NCBI GenBank assembly: GCA_947245315.1
Contig: CAMXNV010000058.1
Span: forward strand, 1-10,784
DNA length: 10,784 bases
Direction of reading: 5' to 3'
Source: an uncultured Oscillibacter sp.
GTDB lineage: Bacteria; Bacillota; Clostridia; Oscillospirales; Oscillospiraceae
Position 1 is the stretch's first letter. Each line of letters opens with the position of its first letter. Below the pieces are notes generated by a model. It saw only the letters and a list, made by a program, of their open reading frames with translations. It ran no database searches and had not been told where the DNA came from. Made by a program: the position numbers and the translations under genes. This document shows positions 1 to 5,206 of this stretch, one piece after another.

Positions 1-39
1 TCCGGCGGCGGCTGAGGGAGTTCCCCTGCCCCCCAAATC

Positions 40-52
40 ACAAGAATCTTGT
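40..52. promoter_or_regulatory. Operator-like palindrome, left copy
   Basis: The sequence ACAAGAATCTTGT is a perfect inverted repeat with 5-bp arms (ACAAG/CTTGT) around a 3-bp spacer. The same CAAG-N3-CTTG core recurs at 99-117. This copy lies just downstream of the predicted start of the leftward transcript (about position 56), where a bound repressor would block initiation or early elongation. The centres of the two copies are about 62 bp apart, close to six helical turns. That they bind the adjacent XRE-S24 repressor is an inference from position and symmetry. Confidence 0.6.
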
Positions 53-62
53 CGACAACACT

Positions 63-91
63 AAAATAGCACATATGTTCGAGCATGTCAA
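63..91 (-). promoter_or_regulatory. Divergent sigma-A promoter for a gene beyond the left edge
   Basis: On the minus strand the -35 box is a perfect TTGACA (86-91), followed by a 17-bp spacer and a -10 box TATTTT (63-68, four of six consensus bases). Transcription would start near position 56 and run leftward out of the window. No credible start codon with a ribosome binding site is seen on the minus strand in 1-56, so the gene begins outside and has a leader of at least 50 nt. The spacer holds the SOS-type box at 68-81. Confidence 0.6.
68..81. promoter_or_regulatory. LexA (SOS) box inside the divergent promoter
   Basis: Read on the minus strand, 68-81 is CGAACATATGTGCT. This matches 12 of 14 bases of the symmetric ideal CGAACATATGTTCG and fits the core of the Bacillus-type LexA site (CGAAC-N4-GTTC type). 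It lies between the -35 and -10 of the leftward promoter, the usual position for LexA repression. Binding is inferred from sequence only. Confidence 0.6.
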
Positions 92-98
92 GAGGAAA

Positions 99-117
99 TT
101 TACAAGTTTCTTGTAAA
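99..117. promoter_or_regulatory. Operator-like palindrome, right copy
   Basis: TTTACAAG-TTT-CTTGTAAA is a perfect inverted repeat with 8-bp arms and a 3-bp spacer. It shares the CAAG-N3-CTTG core with 40-52. It lies between the two divergent -35 boxes, ending 5 bp before the rightward -35 (123-128) and starting 7 bp after the leftward -35 (86-91), so one bound protein could affect both promoters. It is the best candidate operator for autoregulation of the downstream repressor gene. Confidence 0.65.
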
Positions 118-122
118 AAGAA

Positions 123-151
123 TTGACACCCGCCCGGGAGGCTGTTAAGAT
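123..151 (+). promoter_or_regulatory. Promoter of the LexA-like repressor gene
   Basis: A consensus -35 TTGACA (123-128) is followed by a 17-bp spacer and the -10 box TAAGAT (146-151). Transcription would start near 158. The AAGGAGG ribosome binding site at 164-170 lies 7 nt before the ATG at 178, giving a leader of only about 20 nt. Confidence 0.75.
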
Positions 152-177
152 GGAAGAAAGAGCAAGGAGGGACGGCT

Positions 178-927
178 ATGTCGTTTGGAGACCGGATGCG
201 GGCCCGCCGCGGGGAATTGGATATGACCAGGGCCGAGCTGGCGGCGCTGCTGGGCATCTCCCCCTCCGCCGTGGGGAATTACGAGACCGGGGTGAGCTTC
301 CCCAAGGAGGAGATCATGCTCCGCCTGTTTGACTCCCTGGAGGTGGACCCCAACACTCTGTTTCAGGACAGCTTTCAATACAACAAGCAGCTCCTGGACC
401 CCAGGGAGCAGCGGCTGCTGGAGGGCTACCGGGGCCTGTCCGCCCTGGGGCGGGAGACCGTGCGCACGATGGTGGACGCCCTGTGTGCCTACCGGGACGA
501 GGCCGCCCTGGCGCCCGAGGCCCCGGAGCCTCGGATGATCCCCTTGTACCGGACCCCCGCCGCTGCCGGGTATGCCTCCCCGGCCTTTGGGGAGGACTTC
601 GATCTCATTCCCGTCACCGGGGACGTGCCCCCGGCGGCGGAGTTCGGCGTGCGCATTCAGGGGGACTCCATGGCCCCTTACATTGCTGACGGCTCCGTGG
701 TCTACGTGAATCGGGACCCCCTCAAGGCGGGGGACGTGGGCGTCTTCTGCGTGGACGGGGACATCTTCTGTAAGCAGTACTACCGGGACCCGGCGGGGAT
801 TGTCTACCTCTTCTCCCTGAACCGGGCCCGGGCCGACGCGGATGTGGTGCTCACCTCCTCCGGCGGCCGGGCGCTGGCCTGCTTTGGAAGGGTGATTATG
901 CGGGCTTTCCCCCTGCCAGGGCGGTGA
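178..927 (+). CDS. LexA/CI-like repressor: XRE helix-turn-helix plus S24 autopeptidase
   Basis: This 249-residue protein has an XRE-type helix-turn-helix at about residues 5-60 and a C-terminal S24 (LexA/UmuD/CI) domain from about residue 125. The autolysis elements are visible: a cleavage Ala130-Gly131 in TPAAAGYAS, the nucleophile Ser164 in GDSMAP, and the general base Lys199 in DIFCKQYY. Their spacings (33 and 35 residues) resemble those of LexA. It should therefore bind DNA as a dimer and inactivate itself when RecA filaments form after DNA damage. The start at 178 is fixed by AAGGAGG 7 nt upstream. The domain order and XRE type suggest a phage-type or accessory regulator rather than the housekeeping LexA, which has a winged-helix N-terminus. 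It probably represses its own promoter and the divergent one through the CAAG-N3-CTTG sites. No strong terminator follows on the plus strand. The general assignment is firm; its regulon is inferred. Confidence 0.9.
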   Translation: MSFGDRMRARRGELDMTRAELAALLGISPSAVGNYETGVSFPKEEIMLRLFDSLEVDPNTLFQDSFQYNKQLLDPREQRLLEGYRGLSALGRETVRTMVDALCAYRDEAALAPEAPEPRMIPLYRTPAAAGYASPAFGEDFDLIPVTGDVPPAAEFGVRIQGDSMAPYIADGSVVYVNRDPLKAGDVGVFCVDGDIFCKQYYRDPAGIVYLFSLNRARADADVVLTSSGGRALACFGRVIMRAFPLPGR

Positions 928-933
928 GGGCGC

Positions 934-970
934 AAAAAGGGCCCCGGAGCCTCTTGACAACTCCGGAGCC
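934..970 (-). terminator. Terminator of the toxin mRNA
   Basis: On the minus strand GGCTCCGGAG (from 961-970) pairs with CTCCGGGGCC (from 940-949) as a 10-bp stem with one G-U pair and an 11-nt loop. One C and then five T (934-938) follow. On the plus strand the wobble becomes a C-A mismatch and only TTT follows, so the terminator is built for leftward transcripts, that is, the toxin mRNA. It may also weakly end the repressor transcript. The antitoxin -35 box lies in its loop. Confidence 0.7.
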
Positions 971-982
971 TTTGAGTATACT
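954..982 (+). promoter_or_regulatory. Promoter of the antisense (antitoxin) RNA
   Basis: A perfect TTGACA (954-959), a 17-bp spacer and TATACT (977-982, five of six consensus bases) make this one of the strongest promoters in the window. No protein start with a ribosome binding site follows on the plus strand, which fits a promoter for a small RNA. Transcription would start near 989. A strong promoter for the antitoxin RNA is usual in type I systems. Confidence 0.75.
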
Positions 983-988
983 GTAAAG

Positions 989-1094
989 ACAGGAAGGGCG
1001 TTCTCCCTGGTGTGAGCAGAGGAGACGGCCAACTTTGCAAGTTTAGAGCTTGAAATTGCCGCTTCTCGCTAGTACTGGGAGGCGGTTATTTCTT
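989..1094 (+). ncRNA. Antisense RNA, candidate type I antitoxin
   Basis: The RNA is defined by the promoter at 954-982 and the intrinsic terminator at 1059-1094, giving about 105 nt. It is the exact complement of most of the toxin mRNA's 3' untranslated region and of its stop codon (1086-1088), so the two transcripts converge and share about 100 bp. This is the layout of txpA/RatA, bsrG/SR4 and the clostridial holin-like toxin pairs, where duplex formation leads to RNase III cleavage or blocked translation. The exact 5' and 3' ends are estimates. Confidence 0.65.
1059..1094 (+). terminator. Terminator of the antisense RNA
   Basis: CCGCTTCTC (1059-1067) pairs with GGGAGGCGG (1077-1085) as a 9-bp stem with two G-U pairs and a 9-nt loop, followed by TTATTTCTT (1086-1094). 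On the opposite strand both wobbles become C-A mismatches and the tail is CAATTTC. It therefore terminates rightward transcripts, here the antitoxin RNA, inside the end of the toxin gene. Confidence 0.65.
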
Positions 1095-1163
1095 GATCTG
1101 GAGGCCCAGAGAAACAGCCGCAATCACGAGCATAAGTACCGCGATGGTTTCCGTTAGGCTCAT
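1086..1163 (-). CDS. 25-residue hydrophobic holin-like toxin (type I TA)
   Basis: The ORF encodes a 25-residue peptide that begins MSLTET, continues as a single hydrophobic segment (about residues 7-21, IAVLMLVIAAVSLGL) and ends QIKK. A short polar head, one membrane helix and a basic tail are typical of the Firmicute holin-like/TxpA-BsrG toxins, which insert in the membrane. AAGGAGG (plus positions 1171-1177) lies 7 nt before the ATG, and a good promoter lies at 1211-1239. The mRNA would run from about 1204 to 934, with a ~40-nt leader and a ~150-nt 3' untranslated region covered by the antisense RNA. The gene is too short for most gene callers. Family membership rests on length, charge pattern and locus architecture; toxicity is inferred. 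Confidence 0.7.
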   Translation of the reverse strand: MSLTETIAVLMLVIAAVSLGLQIKK

Positions 1164-1210
1164 GGGCTTCCCTCCTTTCAGAGTTGGCCCCGCCCGTCCT
1201 GTCTGAGAAG

Positions 1211-1239
1211 ATCATACCATGCTACAGCGAAAAATGCAA
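1211..1239 (-). promoter_or_regulatory. Promoter of the toxin gene
   Basis: On the minus strand the -35 box is TTGCAT (1234-1239), followed by a 17-bp spacer and the -10 box TATGAT (1211-1216, five of six consensus bases). Transcription would start near 1204. The -35 is further from consensus than that of the antisense promoter, so the antitoxin promoter is expected to be the stronger. Confidence 0.65.
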
Positions 1240-1292
1240 CGGGTTGTACTCCTGTAATATCCCGTGCTCATTATAGCTACAGAACACCATGT

Positions 1293-1318
1293 AAGGGCGG
1301 GCCTGTGTGTCCGCCCTT
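1293..1318. repeat. GC-rich palindrome (REP-like) between toxin and proS
   Basis: AAGGGCGG (1293-1300) and CCGCCCTT (1311-1318) form a perfect 8-bp inverted repeat around a 10-nt loop. Neither strand has a T-run after it, so it is a poor intrinsic terminator. It resembles the short dispersed palindromes common between genes of GC-rich Clostridia, but copy number cannot be seen here. Confidence 0.35.
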
Positions 1319-1378
1319 CTATAATCCGGTTCACCGGGCGGCTATTCCCAAATCTTAAGCGGAACCAGGCCAAAGCAG

Positions 1379-1407
1379 TTGACAATTCCCTCCCAGGCGG
1401 ATAAAAT
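1379..1407 (+). promoter_or_regulatory. Promoter of proS
   Basis: A perfect TTGACA (1379-1384), a 17-bp spacer and TAAAAT (1402-1407, five of six consensus bases). Transcription would start near 1414, leaving a leader of only about 40 nt. That is too short for a T-box, so this synthetase gene appears not to be controlled by uncharged tRNA-Pro in that way. Confidence 0.75.
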
Positions 1408-1453
1408 AAAATGGTTATTTTGGAACTTCTAACAAGAAAGGAACAGAAACGCT

Positions 1454-2887
1454 ATGGATAAAAGACAAGTGGACGCCATCACCGCCCGGGACGTGGACTT
1501 TGCCCAGTGGTACACCGACGTCTGCAAAAAGGCGGAGCTCATTGACTACACCTCCGTCAAGGGCATGTTCATCTACCGGCCCTACGGCTACGCCATCTGG
1601 GAGAACATCCAGAATGAGCTGGACCGCCGCTTCAAGGAGACGGGCCACGAGAACGTCTACCTCCCCGTGCTGATCCCCGAGTCCCTCCTCCAGAAGGAGA
1701 AGGACCACGTGGAGGGCTTCGCCCCGGAGTGCGCCTGGATCACCATGGGGGGCAGCGAGAAGCTGGAGGACCGCCTCTGCGTCCGCCCCACCTCCGAGAC
1801 CCTCTTCTGCGAGCACTACGCCAACATCATTCACTCCTGGCGGGACCTGCCCAAGCTCTATAACCAGTGGTGCAGCGTCCTCCGCTGGGAGAAGACCTCC
1901 CGCCCCTTCCTCCGCCACCGGGAGTTCCTCTGGCAGGAGGGGCACACCATGCACGCCACCGAGGACGAGGCCCGGGAGGAGACCATGTGCATGCTGAACG
2001 TCTACGCGGACTTCATGGAGAACTTCCTGGCCATGCCCGTCCTCCGGGGCCGGAAGACGGAGAAGGAGAAGTTCAAGGGAGCCGAGGAGACCTATACGGT
2101 GGAGTGCATGATGCACGACCACAAGGCCCTCCAGGCGGGCACCAGCCACTATTTTGGCGACGGCTTCGCCCGGGCCTTTGACATCACCTACGCCGGAAAA
2201 GACAACCAGCTCCACCATCCCCACCAGACCAGCTGGGGCGTCAGCACCCGGATGATCGGGGGCATCATCATGACCCACGGGGACGACAACGGCCTGGTCC
2301 TGCCCCCCCGGGTGGCCCCCATCCAGGCGGTGGTCATCCCCGTGGCCCAGCAGAAGCCCGGCGTGCTGGACGCCGCCGCCGCCCTCCGGGACCGGCTCAG
2401 GGAGGCGGGCGTGCGCTGCAAGATGGACGACGGGGACAATACCCCGGGCTGGAAGTTCGCCGAGTACGAGATGAAGGGCGTGCCCCTCCGCGTGGAGATC
2501 GGGCCCAAGGACATGGAGAAGAACCAGTGCGTCATCGCCCGCCGGGACACCGGGGAGAAGGTGTTCGTCCCCCTGGCGGACCTGGAGGAGACGGTGAAAA
2601 AGCTCCTGGACGCCGTCCATGAGAACATGTACGCCATGGCCCTGAAAAACCGGGAGGACAACACCTTTGACATCTCCACCCCCGAGGAGGCCAAGGCCAT
2701 CGCCGAGGGCAAGGGGGGCTTCCTCCGGTCCAAGTGGTGCGGCTCCCTGGAGTGCGAGCTGGCCATGAAGGAGCGGGCGGGGGTCAGCTCCCGTTGCATG
2801 CCCCTGCGGCAGAGCGGCACGGAGGGCGTCTGCCCTGTGTGCGGGAAGAAGTGCGCCACGGACATCTATTGGGGCGTGGCCTATTAA
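1454..2887 (+). CDS. proS: Prolyl-tRNA synthetase, Thermus/archaeal type
   Basis: The enzyme charges tRNA-Pro with proline in the cytosol. At 477 residues it has the size of the Thermus/archaeal-eukaryotic-like ProRS and lacks the large editing insertion of the E. coli type. Class II signatures are visible: RPTSE at 111-115, motif 2 around RWEKTSRPFLRHREFLWQEG (144-163), and motif 3 around GVSTRMIGG (262-270). The anticodon-binding domain spans about 290-390. A C-terminal zinc site is likely formed by Cys429, Cys434, Cys460 and Cys463 (WCGSLEC and CPVCGKKC), and the chain ends in the usual C-terminal Tyr (WGVAY). AAAGGAA (1437-1443) lies about 10 nt before the ATG. It is transcribed from its own promoter and is separated from the next gene by two GC-rich hairpins. 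Confidence 0.97.
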   Translation: MDKRQVDAITARDVDFAQWYTDVCKKAELIDYTSVKGMFIYRPYGYAIWENIQNELDRRFKETGHENVYLPVLIPESLLQKEKDHVEGFAPECAWITMGGSEKLEDRLCVRPTSETLFCEHYANIIHSWRDLPKLYNQWCSVLRWEKTSRPFLRHREFLWQEGHTMHATEDEAREETMCMLNVYADFMENFLAMPVLRGRKTEKEKFKGAEETYTVECMMHDHKALQAGTSHYFGDGFARAFDITYAGKDNQLHHPHQTSWGVSTRMIGGIIMTHGDDNGLVLPPRVAPIQAVVIPVAQQKPGVLDAAAALRDRLREAGVRCKMDDGDNTPGWKFAEYEMKGVPLRVEIGPKDMEKNQCVIARRDTGEKVFVPLADLEETVKKLLDAVHENMYAMALKNREDNTFDISTPEEAKAIAEGKGGFLRSKWCGSLECELAMKERAGVSSRCMPLRQSGTEGVCPVCGKKCATDIYWGVAY

Positions 2888-2897
2888 GAACTGACCG

Positions 2898-2958
2898 GGG
2901 CCCTTGGCACGGCTCTTCGCCGCGCCGGGGGCCCTGGAAGCATATTCCCCCCTTCCAG
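2898..2958. other. Tandem stable hairpins after proS
   Basis: The first hairpin (2898-2934) pairs GGGCCC with GGGCCC, then TTGGC with GCCGG, then CGGC with GCCG around a TCTTC loop: 15 bp with one A-C mismatch. The second pairs CTGGAAG (2934-2940) with CTTCCAG (2952-2958). Neither is followed by a T-run, so they are not classic terminators. They may protect the proS mRNA 3' end or dampen read-through into the following gene. Confidence 0.45.
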
Positions 2959-2986
2959 AAACAGCGGCACAGAATAGGAGGCTTTC

Positions 2987-4466
2987 ATGTTCTGTAAATG
3001 ATGCGGCTCCCAGCTCCCCGACGACGCGCGCTTCTGTCCCAGCTGCGGCCTGGACCTGGGCGGCCTGTCCCGGCCCTCCGTCCGGCAGGAGACCAAGCTG
3101 GAACCCAGACCGGAACCTAGGCCCGAGCCCAAGACCGAGCCCAAGCCCAAGGCCCGGAAGTTCACCCCGCCCTCCTTCGAGAAGCCCGCCGCCTCCGGCG
3201 GGAGGCTGAAAAAGCTCCTGATTCCCATTGTCGTGGCTGCGCTGACAGTGGCCGCGGCGGTTGTAATACACGGGCATTTGGAGGACAAGAAAATTTATCA
3301 GCTTCCGGACCCGGTCACCTTCTTCGGCCAGGAGGCCAAGAACATAGACCGGGAGGAGGACAGCGAGCGCTATACCTTCCTGTTCGACGGGGACCCGGCC
3401 CCCATGGTGGAGGCCTATGAGGACCTGCTGGATTCCGAGGAATACGACCTCTTTATGATGAAGGACACCGGGAGCGACACGGGCCACGAGTACCTCATGT
3501 CCTCCAGCAAATTCGTCTTCATGGGGCACAGGTCCAAAGCCTGGGACAACATGGACGCGGTGCTGCTGGACGACTGGCTCCTGGACAGCGGGGCGCACGT
3601 GGTGGAGGTCACCCTTTACAACCTCCATCACCTGGAGTTCACCCCCCAGGACCGCTACAAGGGTCCCCCCATCGGTGTGTCCGGCGGCTCCGCCCCGGCG
3701 GATCCGGCGCCCGTTCAGGACCCCGCGCCTGTAGAGCCCCCCCGCCGAAACGCCGGAGGCCCCTGTGGAAACCGCGCCCGCCGAGACTCCGGCCCCGGAC
3801 CTCTCCGGCCCGACGCTGCCGGACATCGACAGCTTCAGCGGCGGCGCTTTGCAGCCCCTCCGGGGAGGCGTTTTCCTGGACCATACCAAGAAAAATTACA
3901 GCATCCATTACAACGCGAAATTCATTCAGGAATATGTGGACCTGCTGGGAAACTACGGATTCACGCTGAAACGCACCGTGGATTCCGGCCACGGAGATAA
4001 CTACTACCTCTTTGACTACACCGGCCCGGGCACGGCGGGGACGTTCTACCCGGATGTAAAAAAGATCAAAGATGAGCCCGTCGCCGTTTATATCTGGGAC
4101 TGTAGGGGACTTGAGATCCAGATCTATTATGCGGATGGCATCACCTACACGGACACCGGGGACCGGACCACCCAGACCCTGACGCCCTACGAGGGCTCCG
4201 CCGCCGCCGAGTCCTCCTCCACCGACTGGGGAGAGTCCTCCTCCAGCTGGAAGAGCGATACCAAGATCAAATGCACCAAGTGCCACGGGGACAAGGAAGT
4301 GGAGTGCCCCCAGTGCAACGGCTCCGGGAAGCTGGCCAACTTCGGCTCCACCCCCAACTACTCCGGCTCCAGCCGGAGCACCTACTCGGATTATAAGGAC
4401 TGCACGAAATGCCACGGACACAAGACGGTCACCTGCCCCCGGTGCAACGGCACGGGCTGGGAATAA
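2987..4466 (+). pseudogene. Zinc-ribbon membrane protein, broken by TGA and a frameshift
   Basis: The gene starts at ATG 2987, five nt after AGGAGG (2976-2981). Codon 5 is TGA (2999-3001), inside the first CxxC of a zinc ribbon (MFCK-stop-CG, then RFCPSCG). The frame then stays open to a C7 run (3737-3743), where the sense frame shifts; removing one C restores PVEPPAETPEAP and an ORF to TAA at 4464-4466, 492 residues in all. Order of parts: zinc ribbon (1-21), a Pro/Glu/Lys-rich linker (EPRPEPRPEPKTEPKPK, about 38-60), one membrane helix (about 77-97), two similar globular modules (each starting LPD and containing a YxDLL motif), and a Ser-rich stretch leading to four CxxCxG fingers (CTKCHG, CPQCNG, CTKCHG, CPRCNG) like the DnaJ zinc centre. 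TGA is a stop in neighbouring genes, so recoding to Trp is unlikely. It may be a recent pseudogene or two sequence errors. Function is unknown. Confidence 0.75.
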
Positions 4467-5206
4467 GGCGCTATGAGACCCTGGACACCGCCCGGGGCTG
4501 CGCCCTTTTGAGTATGCTCCTCTACCACGCCGCCTGGGACCTGGTTTACATGTTCGGCGTGAACTGGCCCTGGTATCGGGGCTTCGCCGCCCACGTCTGG
4601 CAGCAGAGCATCTGCTGGACCTTCATTCTCCTCTCGGGTTACTGCTGGTCCCTGGGGCGGCACCGGCTCCGCCGGGGGCTGACGGTCTTCCTCTCCGGGG
4701 CCCTGGTCACCGCCGTCACTTGGGCGCTTCTGCCCGAGAACCTGGTCTTCTGCGGCGTGCTGACCCTGCTGGGGGCCTCCTCCCTGCTGCTGATTCCCCT
4801 GGCCCCGGCGCTGGAGCGCCTGCCGCCCCGGGCGGGCCTTGCGGGGAGCTTCCTCCTCTTCCTGGTAACCCGGGACGTGAACGCGGGCTTCCTGGGTTTT
4901 GAGGGCCTGCGCCTCGCCGCCCTGCCCCCGGGGCTCTACCGGGACCACCTCACGGCCCTCCTGGGCTTCCCTCCGGCGGGCTTCTTCTCCACGGATTACT
5001 TCTCCCTCCTCCCCTGGTTCTTCCTTTTCCTGACGGGGTACTACCTCTTTCGCCTCCGGCCTCAGGAGGACCCCCGGGAGGGCCGCCGGGTCCCCCTGGT
5101 GACGGCCATGGGGCGGCACTCCCTTCTCATCTACCTGCTTCACCAGCCGGTGATCTACGCCCTGCTGACCGCGGGCCACTTTCTCTTGACAGGAGCGACG
5201 GTATGA
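4409..5206 (+). CDS. DUF1624/HGSNAT-like membrane acyltransferase
   Basis: This 265-residue protein has about seven hydrophobic segments (near 32-49, 64-82, 89-108, 112-133, 143-158, 198-215 and 237-258). It carries signatures of the heparan-alpha-glucosaminide N-acetyltransferase catalytic family: an N-terminal ETLDTARGCALLSMLLYHAAWD block, TDYFSLLPWFFLFLTGYYL (195-213), and GRHSLLIYLLHQPVIY near the C-terminus with His245. Relatives are thought to pass acyl groups across the membrane; the substrate here is unknown. The start is uncertain. ATG 4409 has AAGGA (4395-4399) 9 nt upstream and overlaps the end of the preceding gene by 58 nt, but the conserved part begins only near residue 20, so a later non-ATG start such as GTG 4442 is possible. 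The stop overlaps the next ATG (ATGA at 5203-5206). Confidence 0.8.
   Translation: MPRTQDGHLPPVQRHGLGIRRYETLDTARGCALLSMLLYHAAWDLVYMFGVNWPWYRGFAAHVWQQSICWTFILLSGYCWSLGRHRLRRGLTVFLSGALVTAVTWALLPENLVFCGVLTLLGASSLLLIPLAPALERLPPRAGLAGSFLLFLVTRDVNAGFLGFEGLRLAALPPGLYRDHLTALLGFPPAGFFSTDYFSLLPWFFLFLTGYYLFRLRPQEDPREGRRVPLVTAMGRHSLLIYLLHQPVIYALLTAGHFLLTGATV

Noticed and set aside
1379..1453. T-box or other tRNA-sensing leader for proS
   Set aside because: The leader from the predicted start is only about 40 nt and lacks T-box elements.
2999..3001. TGA as a selenocysteine codon in the zinc ribbon
   Set aside because: No SECIS-like hairpin is evident directly downstream, the gene has a second frame fault, and zinc ribbons of this type do not use selenocysteine.
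1415..3889. An 824-residue minus-strand ORF opposite proS
   Set aside because: It is a shadow of GC-rich coding on the plus strand: it is rich in Gly, Val, Leu and His without domains, while proS in the other frame is unambiguous.
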